A stretch of DNA of 64,000 nucleotides from Agapanthus africanus (GCA_030015575.1 CM057342.1:615689348-615753347), one strand, 5' to 3'; positions 35,651 to 47,491 are shown, counted from the stretch's first letter. Numbers and translations are program-made. The notes: generated by a model not told the origin, from the sequence alone.

Positions 35651-36278
35651 TTTGGGGATTGATTTCGTATAGAGCAGTACGTTTTTATGATATTGCTATG
35701 TGTTTTCGTACTGAGCAGGACTAGTCAGAGGACAGTACCTGAATATATTTTGCATGCATTGATAGTTATTGAAGGGATTTCCAAAAAGCGAGCTATAGCC
35801 TCAGTATTTACCTACGTGTCTGATATGACACGAAATATTTAAAATAAGGAGACCCTTCTAAATTGTTTCCAAAACGGCGGAACGTACATTTCAAACAAAG
35901 GTATATATGTATATAGTTATTTTCTTATGATAGACGTCCGCCACTGTGCAGTGTTATACGCGTTGCACAGCGACTTAAAGAGATTTGGCATGCATTTCCT
36001 TCAGATACTTACAGATATAGATCGATATTTACATGTATAGTTTCGAGTTGGTTTTGATTTGGATTTGGCATTGATGTCTTCTCCATGACTCCGATGATTG
36101 CGGGATGCTTGACGGAGTTTTGATTTGAGTTATATGCTCATTTTTCAAGCGCATGCGCTGCGCTACGATTTGTTTTATGTATTTACAATTTCGGAGCCCT
36201 AACGACTTGATGGTTTTGGTTTAGATGTTTTAGTATTTGGGGAGAGTTTTAATTTAAATTCGGGGAACGAATTTCTTT

Positions 36279-36291
36279 AAGGGGGGAAGAT
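36279..36291 (+). other. Polypurine tract of LARD-1
   Basis: AAGGGGGGAAGAT directly precedes the 3' LTR start TGTAACG. It is intact. Confidence 0.92.
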
Positions 36292-39200
36292 TGTAACGTT
36301 TTGAAAATTGTTTCGGTGAAATTTCGAAAAAACGGTAAAATAAGGGGGTTTTCTGTAAAAAGTCAAAATACAAATATCTTATTATAAAAATTAAATATAC
36401 ATATTCTAGCTATGTAATTGCTATTATTTGGTGTTTATTGAGCCGGTGGTGAAATTTCAAATTTTCTGAAAAAAATATTATTTTATTATTATTTTAAGCC
36501 GTCACTAATACATTTAATTAGGGAAAATTACAAATTGGAATGAGTTGAAATAAATTTTTTGCATCATAAAACATTAAATAAAATTTTATCATGTGGTTTT
36601 TGGAACGAAATCATTTGCCAAAACGGTTTAGAAATTATTGAAGAAAAAAGGCTTTTTTTAGCGTAAATGGATGTTTGGGGTATTGTATTTATCATTTTTC
36701 ATCACCCCACACCCGTACCCATACCCACACATCCCCACTTACTCCTCCCCATGGCTGAATTCAGCAGCCACCATATTTTTCCCCACTTGATTTTCAAAGG
36801 AAAAGATATGAAAGAAAAGAAAAGAAAATGGGTGAATTAGGTGGACTTTTGACCTTACCTTGACCTTGACTTTCCCCCACTTTCTCTACCTCCCTCTCTC
36901 TCCTCCCCCCCCCTCAATTTCTGGCCGACCCCTCCCTCTCCTACAGCAGCAACAGCCCCCCCTTTTCCCCTTCTCTTTTCTCTTCAAAACTAATTCAAAA
37001 ATTGCCCCAAAATCCATCAAAAAAATCCCAAAACCCAAATCCGACTCCTACCCATTTTTCCTTGGCTACCATAGCATGGATCTAGGGATTTAGATTTCAA
37101 TTTTGGAGGCTAAGTGTGCTTGGGGGATCTTCAAATTAATTGGGTATAAATTCTAACATTTTTGCTTAATGTGTTGTTAATTGTTTTAAGTTAGCTTAAT
37201 TAAGTGTTAATGGAGAGTTGTAAATTCTAGGAAAAAGGGTTTGGATCAAGTTAGGGTTTGAATTCAATATGGTTGTTGTCACTTGTTTATGTTTGCAAGG
37301 TGTAGTTTGGCATGAGAAGACATGGAAAACCTAATTTAGTTAATAATTACAAATTGTTACTTGCAAAATGTCCATACTTAAGCTTTTTAACAAACTAGTT
37401 TTTGGAAACTATGAATATAATTGGGATTAAAATCTAATTAGGGTTTGTATCGTTAGAGTATGGTTTTAATGAGTAGGTTAACTTGAAATTTAATGAAAAA
37501 GCTAAACTTGTAACTAGTTTGCAAATTTCTAGTTTAAAATTGTTAAAGGTGGTTAATATTGCAAACTAGGTTTTTAGTTTTAATTCAAAATATGAGATTA
37601 AAAATATGGTTAGGCTTTTTATCATATTATTAACTTTATTAAGTGTAGTTTAACACTTTAGTTCATAGGAATCCAACCTAAATTGTAGTTTGTGCATTTT
37701 GCTATGAAATTGTTAAAAAGGGTATTTTGTAAACTAGAATATTAGGGTTTTTGGAATTTAATGAGATTAAATTCCGGAAATTTGTTTCTATGACTTATTT
37801 AAGATATTTAATAAATATATTGGCCGCTACATTCATTTAAACATCCTGTTTTGTACAAAAACGGCGAATTGTGCTTGCTAGATTTTCGGAAAAGTGACTT
37901 TTTAAGTAAAGTTGGGGTTTTTGTGAGTTTTAACCTAGTTTATATTAAAATTAGTGTTCGTGAATGTGCAAATGAGTGTGTTTGGATTTTTCTCGATTGT
38001 TTGACGTCTGTACATCGACATCGAGGGTTGGTTTGACTATTCTTGCATGCGTAGGCGATAGGTTTGGACCTATGCGTAATACGCGTGCCGATTTGATTTT
38101 CGTATGCCGTTTCGATTTCGAATTTAGTTTTAATGCGATACGGTGCGTTATGATATGTAGGTACCCCATGTGAACTTCAAGACGACAAGCAAGCGCGTGG
38201 CGACGTCGGCACCGGCGAACGAGGACCAGGTGAGTAGATTTATATCTACGAGGAGAAGTCGGGTGGATGGCGTATAGCACCCCCGCAGTCCGTGGTGATG
38301 TATACGGATGCGTATACACACCAACAATTTATGATATGTTGTTAGGATTTATTATTGATGATTTTAGATGGATATTGGTGTTGGATTGGTGCATGGTTAC
38401 GAAACCTTAGGTAGTGGTTGCACCACACATACACACACCCATATTTGCATACATTCTTCTTTCATATGTGCGTACATGGGATTATATATTGATGTGTATA
38501 TTTACACATTGGTATGGGACTATGTGTTTATATACTGGATTTGAGGATAGTAATTAGGATTTGAGATGAGTCGATGATATTGGGCTTAAGGCCAGAAGAT
38601 CCGTGATGTGTTTTGGTTCGTATTGAGATACGCCATGATGTTTTAGCGGGTCTTTTGATGTAGAGATTCTTACATGCATGCATACATAGATGGTATCAAT
38701 ATGGTACTAGACGTAGATCAGTACCCCGATCATGATATTTGATAAAGAGGATACCCGGTGAATAGTATGATGAATGTGATATTGACCCGTACCCAGATTG
38801 GGATGCCGTACGACGGATTTACGTACGAGCTATATTGATGATTGATCCGCACTCTTGACTTGGGATGCCTGATTATAGATAGGGTATCGGATATGATATT
38901 ATTGAGGCGGGATCACCGACTATACATATACAGGTATGTATATGTATCGACTCAGATGATAGGTGGTTTCCCTTACCTGTAGTTCAGCTTGTTAGTTCAG
39001 CCGTATAGTTTAGTGTAGTTGTTAGATTAGATTAGACTTCGTACCTATTTCAAAAACCAACGAATCGTGGGCATTCTTAAAGACAGCCCAAGGGATCCTA
39101 CGGTTATTTCAAAAGACGTATCTTTTCATAAAAACACCGTAGCCCCCTATTTTCAAAACCTATGATTCGTGTTATTTCAAAAGGCACCATTTGTAGGACT

Positions 39201-40975
39201 TATATTAGATTAATGCAGATTGTTATAGTTGCGTCTAGTTTTCAGCTCCCGCTCATTTTTGTGGTCCGCTTCGCATCGCATGCTTATTTTTATGTTTCAT
39301 ACTCCATTAGTGATATCATGCTGTTAGGACACCGGCACCATTACCGATGATGCGTATGTACCACGTACACTTAATTGCCGGCTCACACACATCTTCATCA
39401 GTAATTGCCATGTCACGTACACCTTAGAAAATATTATTGCTTAACTTAGCTAGATAGCTAGTAGTTTGACATAATATTAGTGTACTTACCTTATATGCCA
39501 GCTTAGATATTGTAGTTATTACTTATCACTTCATGCATACTGTTATTCATCGTTATGCCGCATTCATGGATTCTCATGCATATATTCACTATTTTACGTG
39601 TTATTGAGGTTTTGGATTCGGATTTCCATGAGATTTTCTGGATTTAGAGGAAAACCGCAAAAACATAAATAAACCTTTTCTCTCTTTTAAAATAAAAAGT
39701 ACGGTTTTCCTATGATGTATGAGTCGTCCACCATGAGTTTGCTGATGGATTTCGAGACCCGATTCAAGGAGTGGAGGAACCGTTTCGGGTACATGGTGGA
39801 CCCGGTATGGTACCCCGGGGCAAGAGGAATGTGGTGTTAACGTTGAGCCTGACTGGGGAGCACTACCTACCGGTGATATTACCCGACGCGTCGGATATCC
39901 GGAGGATACCGTCGTGGTCTTGAGATGGATGGTAGGGGCCGGTCTGGACTGACGGCGCCCTAGATATTGAGATTGAGGCATTGATATTTCGAGACATTGA
40001 GATTTATGTTTTGTGTCAATGCTAGACACTGTTGATACTGATTTCATTTATGATACCTCAGTTTAAAAATACAAAGGAAATCTCACTAATTTATGAAAAC
40101 AGTTCTTCATTTACATGTATTCTGTTTTCATGCATTCATACCTCGTTCATATGATATATTGCTACCTGAGGCACTGACACGGGCACATGAGATTACACTC
40201 GGGTTTGATATTTACCCTAGCCTTGTTATAGGCTACGTGTTATTCATATTTTTGAGGATATATTATGATCATTGACCTAGGATTGCGTTATTTATGCGAT
40301 TTCTGTGCGTAGATGTTTTTCTATTCACGAGTTGGCAACTCACCCCCGTTGTGCCCCAGTTTCTTGCAGGTTTGCCGTACATGTTTCTTTACGGCTTTGC
40401 GGGCTCAGTTTTATTCGGGTGACTTGCTAGTAGGTGGGTTTTTCTTGTATCGTACCCATCATATTACCTTGTATAATATTATTCCGTTGTATCTAGTAAA
40501 TTCCATCAACCAAACATGTATTTATTTTGAGATAGAGACCAGTGCTGTTTATTCTTTCGACCTTAGAGTCGCTCGTTATATTTCTGGTGGTTTTGAGTTC
40601 CTTTTGAGTTTTGATCCTCGCCGTTGGCGTTGTATATTATATTGCTTGTGTGGTTGTGACCGTCGATTGACGAAGAGCTAGCTCCCGCTTGGGGATGCCT
40701 TTTTATTGATTTCGTATACTATTCATGTTGTATCCCGTTTGGGAGCCAGTTTTTACAAAAGAGACTCTGCCGAAATTTTCAGTAAATTTTGATGTTCTTA
40801 AAAACCGCATAATTCGGCTTATGCTATTAAAACTACTTGTTTTAAATTGGTTTTCCTGCACTCTACTACTTTTCTTGGTTTGGATTTCTGGGTTTTCGGT
40901 TTACTTAGATTACTTACGTCTCGAGACGTTCGTAGTTTAAGTGCCGGTCATGTTCCGTACTTTCGGGTCGTGACA
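36292..40975 (+). repeat. 3' LTR of LARD-1
   Basis: 4684 bp, nearly identical to 28657-33345. Small differences are visible, for example in the GTGTTTATTGAGCC region near 36431 and a shorter ACACAC run near 38426. The 148-codon minus frame of the 5' LTR differs at only about four residues here. It is followed by target duplication ATAGA. Confidence 0.93.
38161..38249 (+). other. Exon-like cassette (LARD-1 3' LTR)
   Basis: Same 69-nt block as at 30529 with acceptor-like TATGTAG before and GTGAGT after (38230). The palindrome GTAGAT..ATCTAC is retained. Confidence 0.55.
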
Positions 40976-41291
40976 ATAGACCGCAACTAAAGTTCAACCC
41001 GTCATTTCTCGATTGAATTAAACCTACCCGCACGACCCTTGACTGAGTCAACAAGGCCGCACGACTATCCTAATCCAATCGCATCATATGCTTTGCAGAT
41101 AAGCACTAATCAGCTACCGCACACTACGCCTTGACTGAGTCAACAAACACAGCACGAATACTAACTATTACTTATCTGAAATGACGGAGGGCTACGACAT
41201 GTTTTTAAGAAAACCTTTTGCGTAATGAACTTTATATCGTTTAGAATCAAATGATTTTAAAATGGAGTGTTTTTTAGGCTTTTCTAGTTTT

Positions 41292-41530
41292 GCTAAAGGG
41301 GTCACTCCCGGTGAAGGGATCGTCGGCCCTTTCCTCGTCGAATGAGGTGCGGGATATATCATATATATCACTGTGCAAAGCAGAAACTATAGAAGCTATC
41401 AAAAGACAAACCGAGTGTGTAACATCAGCCAGTTATTGCTAAAGGGGTCACTCCCGGTGAAGGGATCGTCGGTCGTTTCCTCATCGAATAAGGTACAGGA
41501 TATATCATATATACCGCTGTGCAAAGCAAG
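41292..41530 (-). repeat. Duplicated leader module in Angela(-)
   Basis: Two copies (from about 41292 and about 41438) of GCTAAAGGGGTCACTCCCGG, GTGAAGGGATCGTCGG, a CTCATCGAAT-type block and GTGCAAAGCA. They are reverse complements of the units at 5091-5320 in Angela(+). Confidence 0.85.
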
Positions 41531-42959
41531 AACTGTAGCTACCTGTTTTATTTTTGAAATTCTATTCCACAACATCTTTATGTTTCTTTTATTTCATTAA
41601 TCACATTAATGAAGTCCCATCATTTAAGTCACCTAAACATCACAGATAAATACGACGTACACTTATGCCATCCGTGTTCGCCTCGATGTCCCCTCGTGCA
41701 CCGTTAGGTTAGGTAACTAACGGCAGGGCAGGGCAGGGCTAGCGTGGGTGTAAAACATAAGTAATGCCTATATAATATATCATATATACTATATACAGTA
41801 TCTATCACAGAACATATCACATGATCACATCACAGATATCGCAGCAGAATAAACATATGAAACATTGGATATACTAGGACGTCCGTGTTTTCAATACGAG
41901 CCAGTATAGAACACGGATTCCACGGTTGCGATGAATAGCCAAACCCACACCCCTAGACCCCTACGAGAGCGGCAAGCAACCCTACCAATTCTAGAGTTAG
42001 GAGACCCGGACTCGACTCCTCGAGTTGGTCTCCCACTGGACTCCAGAACCCGGTTACTTGTGCCCTCCTCCTTGGGTCTATCCTAGTGCGGAAAAGTAAA
42101 TAATATACAAAAGGTGACATCTTCCGCAGCCTGGAAGTGCCCCAATAAAAGAATATTAGATACAAGTTTTTACATGAATGAAAATGAAAAACACTCATCT
42201 CACATAAAAAATACCCGGCTATTCAAACACGACGATCCAATATAACATATCCAGCAACACATAACATCATATGTCATCAACGTAAGTAAATATGCGCATC
42301 CTAATTGTCGTTGACATATATCAACGAAACCAGCGATATCACATATTACACTTACGGTCACAGAAAAGAAAGTGTAAAACTACAACAGTTGGAATCCGCA
42401 ACCTGCATAGACATCGCATGCCTAATCAAATGAATTCCTTAGACATCGCATGCCTAACAATTATAAACCCCGCATTTTAGTCTCATTATCGAAAACACTT
42501 TTCAATATCAAGTCGGGCAATTCAACAAGATTCCCGACATCCTGATCGAATGCTCGTCACAAACATTAGTAGGCGGCCGCACCCCCGACGCCGTCGACGA
42601 AGTGCACCAAGGCGGAACACCGCTGCCGCGAGCACCCGAGCGGATGCTTTCGGCGACGGGGTTCTCCTACAGTCACTTGGTCGGGGCTATGGGGCGTGGC
42701 TGTCTATTAAGTTTACCGGCGAGTATCCGCGTACGCTACGTGATTGCGACGGACTTTTGATCGCATCAAAATTCTATGGCAACCGATCAAGTGAGACTAA
42801 AGTGCTATGTTTATAATATTCAAATCAGTTATCTCATAACTACTTGTGAATTCCAATTATTGTATCTCATTCCGGATAAATAGAAAATGTTAAACTTTCC
42901 GATGGAACATTCAAACACCCAAGTTTTCCCGAAACAAATCAACACATGAAATAGGTTTA

Positions 42960-43124
42960 AAAAACATCCAGTTCATGCCTCAGTACCAACGGTCCAGCCG
43001 TAGAAGGGTTAAGCCAACGCCTCACATGTGGCATGCCGTACTGCCGCAAACCTGAAGGATCAAAGGGCAGTTCAAGATGGTCACATAATCGATATAAGGT
43101 TTGTTGTCTTCTAGAGGGTCCATC
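42960..43124 (-). pseudogene. Gag-like fragment in the Angela(-) leader, shared with LARDs
   Basis: On the minus strand this begins GATGGACCCTCTAGAAGA, passes through GGTTTGCGGCAGTACGGC and CCCTTCTACGGCTGG and ends GCATGAACTGGAT. The same blocks lie in the same order at 60832-60990 and 34129-34283. The readable frame gives DPSGLRQYG and PSTAG. It sits in a copia leader although its relatives are Ty3-type derivatives. Confidence 0.6.
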
Positions 43125-43411
43125 GTGTTACTTGCACTACTTAGAACGTTATTAAACCAGGGAAAGATCCAACGCTTGGAAATTTCCCGACAGGGGAAAA
43201 AGTGGGTATTTATATCCGGTCGAACTTTTTAACATATTCAAAAATTACCCGGAAAGACACATAGACAAAGTCTGATAATCCGATCGAATCTACGAACTCC
43301 CAATACAACCCAGAAAACTCAACTCTTGAGTAAAATTTAAAAATTCCCAGAAAATACAGCACCAAAATATAGGAATTACTGTGCAAAAACCAATTGAAGA
43401 TAAGACAAAGT

Positions 43412-43458
43412 GGCCGCGGAACCGCCGCATTAGCCATGCTAATGCCGCGGTTCCGCCG
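43412..43458 (-). other. GC-rich hairpin about 200 nt after the primer site of Angela(-)
   Basis: GCGGAACCGCCGCATTAGC and, after a 3-nt loop, CTAATGCCGCGGTTCCGC pair over about 19 bp with one mismatch. Angela(+) has a weaker version at 3955-4004, the same distance from its primer site. A role in RNA dimerisation or packaging is possible but inferred. Confidence 0.7.
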
Positions 43459-43643
43459 CGCTTTGATGGAATCATGAGTACCGGCTTCACAGTAATTCTT
43501 AGAAACTCCTGCTGATTTTCTGCATATTTTTAATTCTCAGAAATCCCCGATTTCAAAAAATGTACAGAGAGCAATTTGAGATTAGGGTTTCGGTTCGATC
43601 GGACTTCTAACTCCGTCTACGCATCGCCTAAAGCTCTAGCTAG

Positions 43644-43655
43644 GCTCTGATACCA
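43644..43655 (-). other. Primer binding site of Angela(-)
   Basis: GCTCTGATACCA on the plus strand reads TGGTATCAGAGC on the minus strand, one base from the LTR end. Initiator tRNA-Met type. Confidence 0.92.
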
Positions 43656-43656
43656 C

Positions 43657-45858
43657 TGTAGGGTTCCTAGGCACACTAATGAGGTCTCACAAGGCATCAA
43701 CCATGCCAATTTCAAAAATTTCCGGCGCCTACAAACCCTAATACGGATCGTTAACTAGAATTTAGGCGAAAACTAGAACTAGTAAACTGCTTTACTAATA
43801 AGTGAACGGAAATAAAACCTTTGTAGATCCAGTCCTCCACCTCCATAGCTCCGTGATGAAGTCCCTCCGCTGTACCCATCGGATCCCGGACTCTCGCGGT
43901 GGTTTCATCGAAGAAATGATTGGGCTAGGTCATCGACTTCGATGCCGAAGATGATCTACGTCGAGGCAACTCAAGATCAAACTCCAACTTCACCAAGTCA
44001 TGAAACTTGTGAAGAAAACACCCTATACTACTTGGCAAGTGGTAGAGGATGAAGAAATAGGAAGTGGGTTCACTTTAGAATTGGATTTCTCACTCTTTTT
44101 CTCATGTTGCCATTGTTGGTAGCAAGCTTTTTCTTCATCTTGAAGAAGAAGAAGAAGAAAAGAATATATGATAAGTATGATTGGAAAATAGAAAATAAGT
44201 CATTCTTATCATATCTCACCATGGTCAAGTGTAGAGAATAAACTAGGGTTAGGTTTAATGGTTAGGTTTAAGGAATAAAACAAAATGGTCAAAGCTTTTT
44301 CAAAACTTCATGAAGCTTCAACTAAATCCAAAGAAAGACACCATTTTATCTTAAGCCAAAATGAAATAAATAAATAAATAAATAAAGCAAATGAAACCCT
44401 AACCATTAACTAACCATGGTTTAATCAAACATACACCCAAGTTTGCATGTATCATCAAACATGATACAAACTAGTGCACAAAACTATATCATCTATACAA
44501 TGTGCACATCAAGTGAGAAAATCCATCTTAAGTGAACAAATACTACTTAATGTAAAGTAATATATCAAATATATAATTATACATTAAATCATTAAATCAA
44601 CACTTGATTTAACGATCCGGTCATATCGCATATGACCGACTAATATCCAATGTACCGACTTATCGAATCAATCCTGGATTCGATAACTAGGTTATATCGC
44701 ATACAACCAATCGATACATTCATCGCGAGAATAGAATACAGTATCACATACTGGTATAATTCTCGGTCCCGCACATATCTCATATGCACTCCTATTTCGT
44801 TTCGCTTGAGCCAGGAAACCTCTGTGTAGGACTCTAAAGACTCGTTAATACGCCAGCAGCAGGTGATGATCATATCAAACACCCACAAGCCGCAAGCGGT
44901 CTGCCAAACGTAACGGCCACCCGGGTATTGAGCGATCAGAAGATCGACGAGCAAGCCCGCTCACACTCCTGTGAATCCAACCAGTAACACTTACCGTACA
45001 GTCCAGTCTCGTTGTCTGATATGTCGCATATCTCGCCTAGGGGTGGTAAACGTCAGACCCCAATAGCTCGATAAGTCGTGTCGATATGAGGTCTATAACA
45101 GTTCGAGAAACTACAGGTAACACTTACCAGTAAATCTCAGCAACCCTGGCCAGGGATTTCCGGTTATAGCCAATCGAACACAGCGCAACATCAACTCCCT
45201 ATACCGGGAGAGACGAATCCCCTCCTATCGCTCATTTCCTCCATATGATTCGGGACTGTAGCCAAAAGCCACCATTTTGCATGCTCTCTTGGAAGTGGTA
45301 AGGTGGAAATCAAAGCACAGTGGGAATCACACAAGGCTCTATGACGATCTCGGGTCTACAGACTAACCTGTACCAGTGTCACCAGAGAACTGCCATCTGT
45401 CGTAAGGTATAATACCATCTAGGACCTCTCGGCGAGTCCGTCCAGTGTACCCAGTCTCTACTGAGCACCCGTATATCATCTTTGATGTCAAACACCAATG
45501 GATATGGGATCATCCATCGTCCATCTGTATGAGTCGAGAAAGTATACGCTAGTCTACTCTGGTATATCGATGCCCCGTCTCGATACACCCACGACTAGGG
45601 ACCTTAAAGGATGTACTTATGGACTACCATGTCCCCAATAGTATGATCCGCATCATAGTCCAGTTAGTCAAGTACTCATCCTAAGGGCTTTACCAACATG
45701 TAACAGAGAGACAATCAGTGTACACGTTAAGGTAAAGAGCAACCAGATAGCATACTATCATGTCGAGCAAGAAAGTCCTTCCTATATATGTCCAAGCATC
45801 CACTACAATATACATCGTATGTATAGTAATGGCCTCTAGAGCATACATATAACTAACA
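43657..45858 (-). repeat. 5' LTR of Angela(-)
   Basis: 2202 bp, matching 23177-25383. It is bounded by the primer site and the target duplication GATAT at 45859. No coding frame is supported. Confidence 0.92.
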
Positions 45859-45863
45859 GATAT

Positions 45864-46462
45864 GCGGACAGCACGCTCGGTGTACCACCTTGCGCCAGGG
45901 TCTGAGCTGTCTGCAATATTAGAAAATAACTCTTAATATTAGATATATTAGAAAATAACTCTTAATATTGCAGAATATCACAAAGGTCGGTCTATTGTAA
46001 TTTACCGATAACTCTATGGCTCGAGTAATATTCCTCGAGCCACCTGTGTAAGCGGGGCGACCCCTCTTCGCCGACTTCCTGTTCTCTGTATTCTGAGCGG
46101 CCAGTTTCTGCACAACGCATTAACATTTAGTTTTCTAATTAATGAACGCAAAAAAATAAATTATATCCTAAACAATGAATTACATTTAAAATACATACCT
46201 GTTTGGGTTGGGAGTCGAAATATTCACACAATAGAGGCCATGTCTCTATGTCGACTCTCGCAAACGCCGGAGTAGATAGGACGGACGCTCTCTCTACCTC
46301 GGGGGTCGCCATCCATAGGGAGTAGCAGTCGGCCTTCAGCTCATTCCTGTTGTATCGGACCTTGGTCTGCATGTTCTTCATCAGGCCATTGTACAGAGCA
46401 TGAAGGTCGAGCACCCTCCCAGGGTGATCAGGGTCGGGTACAGGTTGAAAATCGTAATCCGA
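45864..46462 (-). pseudogene. tnpA-like: CACTA tnpA-like gene, 5' exons
   Basis: Minus-strand exons: 46462-46199 (DYDFQPVPDPDHPGRVLDLH to FDSQPKQ, donor GTATGT), 46107-46006 (after acceptor TTGTGCAG; NTENRKSAKRGRPAYTGGSR, donor GTAAAT) and 45910-45864 (after acceptor ATTGCAG), which is cut by Angela(-) and continues at 23176. The W..L..YF.S, N..NR and GS(R/S) pattern is typical of plant Transposase_24/TNPA-like proteins. Phases are all 0. The true 5' end is unclear because the TNP2 segment upstream joins after a deletion. Confidence 0.75.
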
Positions 46463-46480
46463 CTGAAAATACAAAAAAAA

Positions 46481-47491
46481 TTACCGTCTGAATATTGTGT
46501 GCCTCCTATCGAAATCCTTCCATGCCGGTGAATCTCTTGGATGGCTCATTTTTCCATCTTCACTTGGAGGATCACGGTGATGCCAAATCATTGCCTCAGC
46601 TGTTTTCTTGCACCTGAATAGCCTCTGTAGCCTCTGTGTTATGGGAAAGTATCGTGCTATCTTGACAGGTATATCAGGCTTCTTATCAGAATCTTTCGGC
46701 TTATACCTGGCCTCTCCGCATGTTGGACACTCTTTCAAATCTGAATTCTCTTTCCGGTACAACACGCAATTTTTAGGACATTCTTGAATCTTCTCGCACT
46801 TTAGACCCAAATCAGACATCATCTTCTGGGCTCCGTACCAGCTGTCGGGCACGTTATTTCCCGGAGGCATAGAATCTTTCAAGAAAGAAAGAAGCATTGT
46901 GAATGACTTGTTGCTCCATCCATTTAGGCACTTAATCTGGAAAAGTTGGACGAACCATGAGAGGGTGGAATACTTCGCATTCCTATAAATTGTTTTCCTA
47001 GCATCATTCATGAAATTTTCATATTTATCCGCACGCGGTCCTTGAGCGGAAGGAATGTCATCTTCGGTACGAATAGATTCACCTAGGGCAGCCTCTGCCA
47101 CATCGTCCATTTCTTCTGATGAAAATAAATTACCGTCTTCTCCTTCTGCCGCATTACCGAATTGTTCTTCTTCTCCTGCCGCATTATCGTGTTCTCCTTC
47201 TTTTTCTGCCGCAGTACTGCATTTTTCTCCTTCCCCGTGATATTTCCAAGTTGTATAAAGTCTAGTAAACCCATATTTTACAATATGAAGCTCTGCCAAT
47301 TCTACCTTCTGCCAGTACTTATTGCCACATCTATCGCACGGATAGAGAATCTTCTCTATTATGATCTTATTATGTGCGCGTACAAATTCAATGAAAGCAG
47401 CAACTCCTGCGACAAACTTAGCTTGCATACGTTGTTTCCAATCCACATACATCCAGTCCTTAACTCTGACGTACTCATGGGCCATGTTAGA
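46481..47491 (-). pseudogene. tnp2: CACTA TNP2-type transposase, N-terminal part only
   Basis: A 334-residue frame begins at ATG 47485, just after an acceptor-like TATACAG. The N-terminus has the transposase-associated domain: WMYVDW, FVEFVR-like region, YPCDRCGNKYW, then HIVKYGF and YTTWKYHGE. An acidic Glu/Asn-rich linker follows, then the start of the TNP2 region with CPNNCVLYRK-like (here CPKNCVLYRKEN), CPTCGEARYK, VARYFPI-like and MIWHHRDPPSEDGKMSHPRD. It stops at 46481 right after HPRDSPAWKDFDRRH, where family members (usually near 1000 residues) enter the catalytic region. The catalytic core is deleted, so it is non-functional as a transposase. Confidence 0.85.

Larger units (their letters stand above)
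33362..36278 (+). other. Non-coding interior of LARD-1
   Basis: About 2.9 kb. The first 180 bp are homologous to the Tekay-like leader after 13279 and include GTTCCGCGGC at 33444. A gag-like segment (34129-34377) and a TGCAC-rich minisatellite (about 35200-35650) follow. Frames of 60-100 codons occur on both strands but show no recognised domain. GACGGAGTTTTGATT near 36112 and GATTTGTTTTATG-type AT-rich sequence lead into the polypurine tract. I find no pol. Confidence 0.8.
28657..40975 (+). mobile_element. LARD-1: complete non-coding LTR retrotransposon with 4.7-kb LTRs
   Basis: The LTRs run 28657-33345 (4689 bp) and 36292-40975 (4684 bp), start TGTAACG and end GTCGTGACA. The interior is only 2946 bp. 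The target duplication is ATAGA (28652-28656 and 40976-40980). Primer site TGGTATCAGAGC and polypurine tract AAGGGGGGAAGAT are intact. No protease, RT, RNase H or integrase motif occurs. Long LTRs around a non-coding interior fit the large retrotransposon derivative (LARD) type known from cereals. LTR ends, primer site and leader match the Tekay-like element at 13274-13460, the probable helper type. The two LTRs differ at few sites, so this is among the youngest insertions here. Confidence 0.93.
40981..43656 (-). other. Leader of Angela(-), primer-site-proximal part
   Basis: This is the rest of the leader after LARD-1. It carries two of the three CTTGACTGAGTCAACAA repeats, the duplicated module (41292-41530), GCAGGGCAGGGCAGGGC at about 41725, and a GC-rich stretch near 42570-42665. 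A gag-like segment shared with the LARDs lies at 42960-43124, and a strong hairpin at 43412-43458. It is collinear with 3765-5900 of Angela(+) but about 0.8 kb longer, and the gag-like segment belongs to that extra length. No intact gene. Confidence 0.75.
23177..45858 (-). mobile_element. Angela-like copia element, minus strand, carrying nested LARD-1
   Basis: LTRs at 23177-25383 and 43657-45858 are in the same orientation, with primer site and polypurine tract on the minus strand. The target duplication is GATAT (23172-23176 and 45859-45863). Removing LARD-1 and its extra ATAGA leaves about 10.36 kb, close to Angela(+) at 10.12 kb. LTR starts are related (TGTTAGTTATATGTATGC..CTAGAGGCC), but the bodies diverge, so this is a different subfamily. 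It is inserted in an exon of the CACTA tnpA-like gene. Confidence 0.93.

Noticed and set aside
42550..42816. Arg-rich 88-codon frame in a GC-rich part of the Angela(-) leader
   Set aside because: Lies antisense to the element in non-coding leader; composition-driven, no domain recognised, no counterpart in Angela(+).
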